Of a stretch of 11,603 nt of DNA, positions 6,326 to 11,603 are shown piece by piece. The position numbers and the translations under genes are program-made. The notes under the pieces were generated by a model that saw nothing but the letters and a program-made list of their open reading frames with translations, made no database searches and was not told the origin of the DNA. The stretch spans positions 1 to 11,603 of the forward strand of contig JALXER010000332.1 of the NCBI GenBank assembly GCA_027069385.1. Direction: 5' to 3'. Numbering within the stretch: position 1 is the first letter of the stretch; every line of letters starts with the position of its first letter. The stretch is from Paracoccaceae bacterium. GTDB taxonomy: Bacteria; Pseudomonadota; Alphaproteobacteria; Rhodobacterales; Rhodobacteraceae.

Positions 6326-6989
6326 GGATCTGCTCCCATGCGTTGTTGATGTTGCTCAGGCGCCTTGTGGCGATCTCGATGGCTTCGGCAGGCAGGCCGC
6401 GCGCGATCATCGCATCGGGGTGGGTCTCGCGGACCAGCGCTTTCCAGCGGGCACGCATCTTGTCAAAGCTCATGTCCGGAGAAATGCCCAGCACCGAATA
6501 GGGGTCGGGCAGCATACCCGGCACATAGCGCGAGCGCAGGCACATGAATACCCGTTGTTCCAGCCCGAAAATCCGCGCGACGTTGGCCAGAAATTCGTCT
6601 TCTTTGGGGTGGTATTCGCCATCGGCCATGGCAATGCTGAACAACCCTTCGAGCAGATCGACCAGCATTTCGCGGTCATGGGCAAACATCTTGGCGATCT
6701 TGCGGGCATACAGATCATACCCCGCCACATCCTGCCGTGCGAGGTTGAATACCCGGGCCGCGTGGGCCTCGTCCTGAGGGGGGATCTGGAAGATCTGGCG
6801 AAAGGCGATTACCTCGTCGCGGGTTACCTCTCCGTCGGCTTTGGCCATCTTGGCCCCCAGACCGATAATGGCGATGGTAAAGCCGATGGAGCGCTCGGGC
6901 GGGGTGTTCAAACGCTCGAACAGTGAGGACAGCGCCTCGCCGCTGGCGAGGGACTTGATTGCGTCCGCTATGCGTGTCCAGATCGACAT
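6297..6989 (-). CDS. Soluble DjlA-like co-chaperone (TerB domain plus C-terminal J domain)
   Basis: This 230-residue protein has a helical TerB-like domain at about 30-150, with two acidic motifs AKADGEVTRDE (49-59) and AMADGEYHPKED (120-131), then a J domain at about 162-225 with HPD at 190-192 between two helices. J domains stimulate the ATPase of Hsp70 (DnaK); the TerB part probably binds clients or metal. Unlike E. coli DjlA it has no N-terminal membrane helix, so it is predicted cytoplasmic. The ATG at 6989 is favoured over an in-frame ATG 21 nt upstream because AGGGGA stands just ahead of it. It is the first gene of a two-gene unit, overlapping the EEP gene at its 3' end. DnaJ-like TerB proteins of this type are common in alphaproteobacteria. 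Confidence 0.9.
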   Translation of the reverse strand: MSIWTRIADAIKSLASGEALSSLFERLNTPPERSIGFTIAIIGLGAKMAKADGEVTRDEVIAFRQIFQIPPQDEAHAARVFNLARQDVAGYDLYARKIAKMFAHDREMLVDLLEGLFSIAMADGEYHPKEDEFLANVARIFGLEQRVFMCLRSRYVPGMLPDPYSVLGISPDMSFDKMRARWKALVRETHPDAMIARGLPAEAIEIATRRLSNINNAWEQILAQRQPESV

Positions 6990-7012
6990 GGTTTCCCCTG
7001 ATTGTTTCACTC

Positions 7013-7041
7013 AGGATATCGGGTTGCGCCCATGCTGTCGA
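7013..7041 (-). promoter_or_regulatory. Candidate sigma70-type promoter of the djlA-like/EEP unit
   Basis: On the minus strand, TCGACA (7036-7041, 5/6 to the -35 consensus) is followed after exactly 17 bp by TATCCT (7013-7018, 4/6 to the -10 consensus). Transcription would start about 7006, leaving a leader of roughly 17-20 nt before the ATG at 6989, with AGGGGA inside it. This is the best promoter match in the window. Confidence 0.5.
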
Positions 7042-7103
7042 GAGGGATTGCACTAGCGCGGCCAAAGCTCTAGGCATTGTGATAAGACGAACAGGAGGGC
7101 ATC

Positions 7104-10100
7104 ATGACAGCGTGGGATTTTTGGGTTGACCGGGGCGGTACCTTTACCGATATCGTGGCGCGCGATCCCGGGGGGAAACTGCATACCAAAAAGCTGTTAT
7201 CGGAAAACCCCGAACAGTATGACGACGCGGCCCTGTTCGGAATCCGCGCGTTTCTGGGGCTGTCTGCGGGCGACGCCATTCCGGTTGCGCGGGTCAATGC
7301 CGTGAAAATGGGCACCACCGTGGCGACCAATGCCCTGCTGGAGCGAAAGGGCGAACCGCTGGTGCTGGTTACAACGGCGGGGCTGCGTGACCAGTTGCGG
7401 CTGGCCTATCAGGCGCGGCCAAAGCTGTTTGACCGCGAGTTGATCCGCCCCGAAATGCTGTATAGCAAGGTGATCGAGGCGGCCGAGCGAGTGCGCGCCG
7501 ACGGCACGGTTGAAACGCCGCTTGACGGGGCGGCGTTGCGCGCCGACCTGATGCGGGTTTACGCCTCGGGCGTGCGGGCCTGCGCGATCGTGTTTGTACA
7601 CGGGTATCGCCACACCCGCCACGAGGCCGAGGCGGCGGCTATTGCACGCGATATCGGCTTTGCGCAGGTCTCGGTCAGCCACGAGGTCTCACCGCTGATG
7701 AAAATGGTTTCGCGCGGTGATACCACGGTGGTTGATGCCTATCTGACCCCCATTTTGCGCCGCTATATCGACCGTGTGGCGGCGGCGTTTGACGGGGATA
7801 CCACCGGCAGGCTGATGTTCATGCAAAGCAGCGGTGGCCTGACCGATGCGCAGAATTTTCAGGGCAAGGATGCCATTCTGTCCGGCCCGGCGGGCGGCGT
7901 TGTGGGCTGTGTCGGGACCAGCCGGATTGCCGGAAAAACCAGCGTGATCGGCTTTGATATGGGCGGCACCTCAACCGATGTGTGCCACTTTGCCGGTGAA
8001 TTCGAGCGTGTGCTGAATACCGAGGTGGCCGGGGTGCGCATAACCGCGCCGATGATGAATATCCACACCGTCGCGGCGGGGGGCGGTAGCCTGCTAAGCT
8101 ATGACGGCACCCGCCTGCGGGTCGGGCCGAAAAGTGCCGGTGCCAACCCCGGGCCGGTCTGTTACGGGCGCGGCGGCACCTTGGCGGTGACCGATGCGAA
8201 TGTGATGGTCGGCAAGCTGCGCCCCGAATTCTTTCCGGCGATTTTCGGCCCCGATGCGGACAGGCCGCTGGACGTGGCGGCCACCCGCACCGCCTTTGGC
8301 GACATGGCCGCACAGGTCGGCATGGCACCCGAAGAACTGGCCGACGGGTTTTTGCGCATCGCGGTGGAAAACATGGCCAATGCGATCAAGAAAATCAGCG
8401 TGCAGCGCGGCTATGACGTGTCCGGATATTGCCTGAGCGTGTTTGGCGGGGCAGGGGCGCAACACGCCTGCGCAATCGCCGATACGCTGGGAATGAAAAC
8501 CTGCCTGATCCATCCGATGGCCTCTTTGTTGTCGGCCTATGGCATGGGGCTGGCCGATATTCGCGCCAGTCGGGCGCAGGCGCTCGAGGCAGAGCTGAAC
8601 GCCGACAGCCGTTTGCAGGCGGCCGCGATGCTCGACGGGCTGGGCGTGCAGGCGCTGGCCGAGGTCGAGGCGCAAGGCGTGCCCGAAACCGCGATTGACA
8701 TGTCCACCACTCTGCACCTGAAGGTCAAGGGAACCGATACCGCACTGCCGATCCCTTTTGATGACGAGGCCACCATGCGCCGCGCATTTATTGCCGCGCA
8801 CAAGGCGCGCTTTGGCTTTACGCCCGGCGATGCGCCGCTGGTCATAGAGACCGTCAGCATCGAGGCCGTGGGCAACGCCACTGACCTGTCCGAACCGGCG
8901 CTTGAAACGCAGACCCGCGACGAAACCGCCTATGCGACCGCGCGGGTTGCGCCGGTCTATCTGGGGGGCGAATGGCACGATGCGCGCTTTGTGCGGCGTC
9001 AGGATATGGTGCCGGGCGACCGGCTGACCGGCCCCGCCGTGCTGGTAGAACCCCACACCGCCATCACCATCGAACCGGGCTGGCGGGCCGAAATTACCGC
9101 CCATAACCATGTGGAACTGACCCGCATCACCGCTCGCGCCGTTGACCATGCCATCGGCACAAAGGCCGATCCGGTGATGCTGGAGGTGTTCAACAACCTT
9201 TATATGTCGATTGCCGAGCAAATGGGCGCGGTGCTCGAAAACACCGCCGTTTCGGTCACCATCAAGGAGCGGCTCGATTTTTCCTGCGCGGTGTTCGATG
9301 CGCGCGGCGACCTGATCGCCAACGCGCCGCATATGCCGGTGCATCTGGGCTCCATGGGGGCCTCGGTGCGGGCGGTGATCGCGCAGAACCCCGGGATGAA
9401 ACCGGGCGATGTCTTTGTGCTGAACGCGCCCTATAACGGCGGCACGCATCTGCCCGATATCACCGTGGTAGCGCCGGTGTTTGATGCGGATGGCACGGTG
9501 TTGTTCTATACCTCGGCGCGCGGGCACCATACGGATGTGGGTGGGCTGACCCCCGGATCGATGCCGCCCGACAGCCGCAGCATCCACGACGAAGGCGCGC
9601 TGATCGACAACTGGAAGCTGGTGGATCAGGGCGTGTTCCGCGAGGCCGAAACCCGCGAATTGCTGCTGGCGGCCCGCTATCCGGTACGCGCCCCCGATAT
9701 CAATATCGCCGACCTGAAAGCGCAGGTGGCAAGTTGCGAAAAGGGCGCGCAGGAATTGCGTAAAATGGTGGCGCATATAGGCCTGCCCACCGTGCAGGCC
9801 TATATGGGCCATGTGCAGGACAATGCCGAGGAATGCGTGCGCCGCGCCATCGAAACCCTGAAAGATGCTGAATATACCTATCCCATGGACCCCGATTTCG
9901 ACGGGAATCCGCGCGAGATCAGGGTGCGCATTACGGTTGACCACAAAACCCGCGGGGCGGTGATCGACTTTACCGGCACCACGGGCCAGCTGGCGACCAA
10001 CTATAACGCGCCCGAACCGGTGACGCGGGCGGCGGTGCTGTATGTGTTCCGGCTGCTGGTTGATGACAACATTCCGATGAACGAAGGGGTAATGAAACCG

Positions 10101-10718
10101 CTAAAGGTTATCCTGCCGCGCGGCACCATGCTGTCGCCCCAATACCCCGCAGCGGTGATTGCGGGCAATGTGGAAACCAGTCAGGCGGTGACCTCGGCCC
10201 TGTTGCTGGCGCTTGGTGTCCAGGCGGCGGCGCAAAGCACCATGAACAACACCACATGGGGCAACGATACCTATCAGTATTACGAGACCATCTGTGGCGG
10301 CTCGGGGGCGGGCATGCGCCATGACGGCAGCGGCCATAACGGGACATCGGGCATTCATACCCACATGACCAACTCTCGCCTGACCGACCCCGAGGTGCTG
10401 GAATGGCGCTATCCGGTGCTGCTGGAGGAATTCTCGATCCGGCACGGCTCGGGAGGGAAAGGGCGGTTCAGCGGCGGTAACGGCGTGACGCGGCGCATCC
10501 GGTTTCTGGAGCCGATGACGGTGGCGGTGCTGTCGGGGCATCGGGTTGTGCCGCCGCCCGGGCTGGCCGGTGGCGGGCCCGGCGGGCCGGGGCGCACGCG
10601 GATTGTGCGTAGCGACGGAAAGGTCGAGGAACTGGCCTCGGCCGACCAGCGCGAGATGGGCTCGGGCGATGTGTACTGGCTGGAAACCCCCGGCGGGGGC
10701 GGGTATCTGCCGCAATAA
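7104..10718 (+). CDS. 5-oxoprolinase (ATP-hydrolysing), single-chain HyuA-HyuB fusion
   Basis: At 1204 residues this matches the length of single-chain 5-oxoprolinases, which use ATP to open 5-oxo-L-proline (pyroglutamate) to L-glutamate. The N-terminal HyuA half carries the ATP-binding DRGGTFTD (9-16) and GFDMGGTSTD (283-292), followed by the glycine-rich AAGGGS block. The KLLSENPEQYDDAALFGIR stretch is specific to eukaryotic-type oxoprolinase rather than hydantoinases. The HyuB half begins at about residue 689 (DPVMLEVFNNLY) and includes NAPYNGGTHLPD, ARGHHTDVGG, and the C-terminal THMTNSRLTDPE and GSGGKGRFSGG blocks. No signal peptide is seen; a cytoplasmic enzyme is expected. The ATG is set by AGGAGGG (7093-7099). 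The gene is divergent from the djlA-like gene and directly joined to the alpha/beta hydrolase. A related lactam or hydantoin substrate cannot be fully excluded. Confidence 0.94.
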   Translation: MTAWDFWVDRGGTFTDIVARDPGGKLHTKKLLSENPEQYDDAALFGIRAFLGLSAGDAIPVARVNAVKMGTTVATNALLERKGEPLVLVTTAGLRDQLRLAYQARPKLFDRELIRPEMLYSKVIEAAERVRADGTVETPLDGAALRADLMRVYASGVRACAIVFVHGYRHTRHEAEAAAIARDIGFAQVSVSHEVSPLMKMVSRGDTTVVDAYLTPILRRYIDRVAAAFDGDTTGRLMFMQSSGGLTDAQNFQGKDAILSGPAGGVVGCVGTSRIAGKTSVIGFDMGGTSTDVCHFAGEFERVLNTEVAGVRITAPMMNIHTVAAGGGSLLSYDGTRLRVGPKSAGANPGPVCYGRGGTLAVTDANVMVGKLRPEFFPAIFGPDADRPLDVAATRTAFGDMAAQVGMAPEELADGFLRIAVENMANAIKKISVQRGYDVSGYCLSVFGGAGAQHACAIADTLGMKTCLIHPMASLLSAYGMGLADIRASRAQALEAELNADSRLQAAAMLDGLGVQALAEVEAQGVPETAIDMSTTLHLKVKGTDTALPIPFDDEATMRRAFIAAHKARFGFTPGDAPLVIETVSIEAVGNATDLSEPALETQTRDETAYATARVAPVYLGGEWHDARFVRRQDMVPGDRLTGPAVLVEPHTAITIEPGWRAEITAHNHVELTRITARAVDHAIGTKADPVMLEVFNNLYMSIAEQMGAVLENTAVSVTIKERLDFSCAVFDARGDLIANAPHMPVHLGSMGASVRAVIAQNPGMKPGDVFVLNAPYNGGTHLPDITVVAPVFDADGTVLFYTSARGHHTDVGGLTPGSMPPDSRSIHDEGALIDNWKLVDQGVFREAETRELLLAARYPVRAPDINIADLKAQVASCEKGAQELRKMVAHIGLPTVQAYMGHVQDNAEECVRRAIETLKDAEYTYPMDPDFDGNPREIRVRITVDHKTRGAVIDFTGTTGQLATNYNAPEPVTRAAVLYVFRLLVDDNIPMNEGVMKPLKVILPRGTMLSPQYPAAVIAGNVETSQAVTSALLLALGVQAAAQSTMNNTTWGNDTYQYYETICGGSGAGMRHDGSGHNGTSGIHTHMTNSRLTDPEVLEWRYPVLLEEFSIRHGSGGKGRFSGGNGVTRRIRFLEPMTVAVLSGHRVVPPPGLAGGGPGGPGRTRIVRSDGKVEELASADQREMGSGDVYWLETPGGGGYLPQ

Positions 10719-11383
10719 AACTGGTCCTGCTGCCCGGTATTGACGGCACCGGTGCATTGCTGCGCCCGCTTGCCGAAGTACTAGGGCAATGGTTCGATGT
10801 ATCGGTGATCGCGTACCCGTTCGAGCTGAGCCGCTATGACGAGGTCGTGGCGTGGCTTTCGCCGCGCTTGCCCGATGAACCCTATATGATTGTGGCCGAA
10901 TCCTTCTCCGGTCCGGTGGCGCTTCGGGTTGCTATGCAAAGAAACGGAACATTAAAGGGCGTGGTGTTCGTTGCGAGCTTTGCCAAGGCTCCGCGCAGGG
11001 TTCCTGCTATGCTGGCCGGCCTGCTGCGGTTTGTGCCGCTGCACCTTGGGGTGTTTGCCCACCTTGCCCGACCCTTTACCATCGGGTGCTGGATAAGTGC
11101 TGACTTTATGGCGCGGTTTAGAACGGTCATGCACCGTGTCCCGCCCCGCACCCTTGCGCAGCGGCTGCAACAGGTGTTGAGGGTGGATGACTCGGCCCTG
11201 ATGCCGGATATCCCGTGCCTGTTTCTGCAGGCAGAAAAGGATCGGCTGGTACCAAAGGCGGCAGCAGACCCGTTCAGGAATACTAGCGATGTTCAAACGA
11301 TTGATGGTCCGCATTTCCTGGCGCAAGCGCAGCCGGAACGGGTGGGTGAAAAGGTGCGGGAATTTGTCTTGAAACAGCGGTAA
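10715..11383 (+). CDS. Alpha/beta hydrolase with a non-canonical (ATA) or lost start codon
   Basis: The protein has a predicted alpha/beta-hydrolase triad. Counting from codon 10715 (222 residues), the first strand and oxyanion region are KLVLLPGIDGTG (2-13), the nucleophile elbow is AESFSG (Ser63), the acid is Asp176 in QAEKDRLVP, and the base is His200 in DGPHF. The homologous N-terminus requires translation from about 10715-10721, but no ATG, GTG or TTG lies in this frame between the stop at 10610 and a TTG at 10757. The codon at 10715 is ATA, overlapping the TAA stop of the oxoprolinase gene as ATAA; a single base change from ATGA would explain it. Starting at TTG 10757 gives 208 residues without the first strand and oxyanion loop. 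The body is intact with no stop. Substrate unknown; esterase or acyltransferase activity is plausible. Confidence 0.8.
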   Translation: MKLVLLPGIDGTGALLRPLAEVLGQWFDVSVIAYPFELSRYDEVVAWLSPRLPDEPYMIVAESFSGPVALRVAMQRNGTLKGVVFVASFAKAPRRVPAMLAGLLRFVPLHLGVFAHLARPFTIGCWISADFMARFRTVMHRVPPRTLAQRLQQVLRVDDSALMPDIPCLFLQAEKDRLVPKAAADPFRNTSDVQTIDGPHFLAQAQPERVGEKVREFVLKQR

Positions 11384-11406
11384 GGGGTGCGCGCCGGGGC
11401 GTCTGC

Positions 11407-11446
11407 CTCTGCGGGGAGCCGCAAGCGGCCCCCCTTATCGGCAGAG
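11407..11446 (+). terminator. Long hairpin, candidate terminator of the oxoprolinase-hydrolase unit
   Basis: The outer stem CTCTGC (11407-11412) pairs with GCAGAG (11441-11446). Inside it, GGGG-A-GCCGC-AA-GCGGC-CCCC forms a second stem with one bulged A. It starts 24 nt after the hydrolase stop and is the first structure a transcript would meet. No clear T-run follows, so termination may be inefficient or Rho-assisted. Confidence 0.45.
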
Positions 11447-11463
11447 CTTGTGCGGGGCACAAG
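11447..11463. repeat. Perfect 7-bp inverted repeat
   Basis: CTTGTGC-GGG-GCACAAG is a perfect stem of 7 bp with a 3-nt loop. It abuts the preceding long hairpin without a gap, so the two could stack. Confidence 0.6.
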
Positions 11464-11464
11464 C

Positions 11465-11480
11465 AGGGGGCCAGCCCCCT
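11465..11480. repeat. 6-bp G/C inverted repeat
   Basis: AGGGGG-CCAG-CCCCCT forms a 6-bp stem with a 4-nt loop, one base after the preceding inverted repeat. It is the third hairpin in the cluster. Confidence 0.55.
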
Positions 11481-11584
11481 CTGACGCAAGCGCCATTCAC
11501 CCCCGGGATATTTAGGAAAAGAAGAAGATCATAGATTTCATTCTTCTACAAATACTCTCAGGGGGGAGCGACGCCAAGTCGCGA

Positions 11585-11601
11585 GGGGGCGGAACGCCCC
11601 C
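11585..11601. repeat. 7-bp G/C inverted repeat at window edge
   Basis: GGGGGCG-GAA-CGCCCCC forms a 7-bp stem with a GAA loop at the very end of the window. It may be an isolated hairpin or part of a further repeat that continues outside. Confidence 0.5.
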
Positions 11602-11603
11602 CC

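Larger units (their letters stand above)
11384..11603. other. Hairpin-rich non-coding 3' region
   Basis: This stretch after the hydrolase stop contains no supported gene up to the window edge. It is a run of GC-rich inverted repeats (11407-11446, 11447-11463, 11465-11480, 11585-11601) interrupted by an A-rich stretch around 11507-11530 (CCGGGATATTTAGGAAAAG then GAAGAAG). From memory, similar CCGG-ATATTT/GAAGAAG segments occur between genes in Rhodobacteraceae, so this may be a dispersed intergenic repeat; that needs a genome search. Confidence 0.55.

Noticed and set aside
7048..7086. Plus-strand promoter for the oxoprolinase gene (TTGCAC with a downstream AT-rich patch)
   Set aside because: The -10 match at correct spacing (TAGGCA) is poor and alternatives have no -35 partner, so no position could be supported.
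8094..9944. Minus-strand open frame of 616 codons inside the oxoprolinase gene
   Set aside because: It is antisense to a strongly conserved 5-oxoprolinase, is rich in His, Arg and Gly as expected for antisense of GC-rich coding DNA, and shows no recognisable domain.

Overview
The window looks like chromosomal DNA of an alphaproteobacterium, most likely Rhodobacteraceae (Roseobacter/Rhodobacter group). The grounds are GC-rich codon usage, the protein families and their order, and GC-rich hairpin clusters between genes. No rRNA, tRNA, CRISPR array, insertion sequence or phage gene was seen.

Positions 1-2956 (minus strand) hold an ABC importer operon of the BmpA/Nup nucleoside type. In transcription order it has a double-domain ATPase, permease 1 and permease 2; permease 2 runs off the left edge. 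Permease 1 carries a 75-bp in-frame tandem duplication at its N-terminus. A 385-bp region without a supported gene (2957-3341) separates this operon from a divergent plus-strand gene at 3342-4622. That gene encodes a CodA-type amidohydrolase whose substrate-discriminating residue (Asp314 in E. coli CodA) is Cys. This predicts a 5-methylcytosine-type deaminase rather than a plain cytosine deaminase. It ends tail-to-tail, with a 4-bp overlap, against a minus-strand CMP/dCMP-fold nucleoside or guanine deaminase (4619-5107). Together, 1-5107 reads as a nucleobase/nucleoside uptake and deamination island.

Positions 5204-5248 hold two perfect hairpins behind the next minus-strand unit. That unit is a soluble TerB plus J-domain (DjlA-like) co-chaperone (6297-6989), whose 3' end overlaps by 29 bp an endonuclease/exonuclease/phosphatase-family hydrolase that probably starts at TTG (5258-6325).

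Divergent from it, 7104-10718 encodes a full-length single-chain 5-oxoprolinase (fused HyuA and HyuB halves), which fits ATP-driven hydrolysis of 5-oxoproline to glutamate. An alpha/beta hydrolase follows directly (10715-11383). Its homology-supported start falls on an ATA codon inside the sequence ATAA that also holds the oxoprolinase stop; this looks like a mutated ATGA stop-start overlap. The window ends in a hairpin-rich non-coding tail (11384-11603).

Most of the window is ordinary metabolism. The points most worth checking are the Asp-to-Cys deaminase and its coupling to the transporter, the duplicated permease N-terminus, and the missing start codon of the hydrolase.
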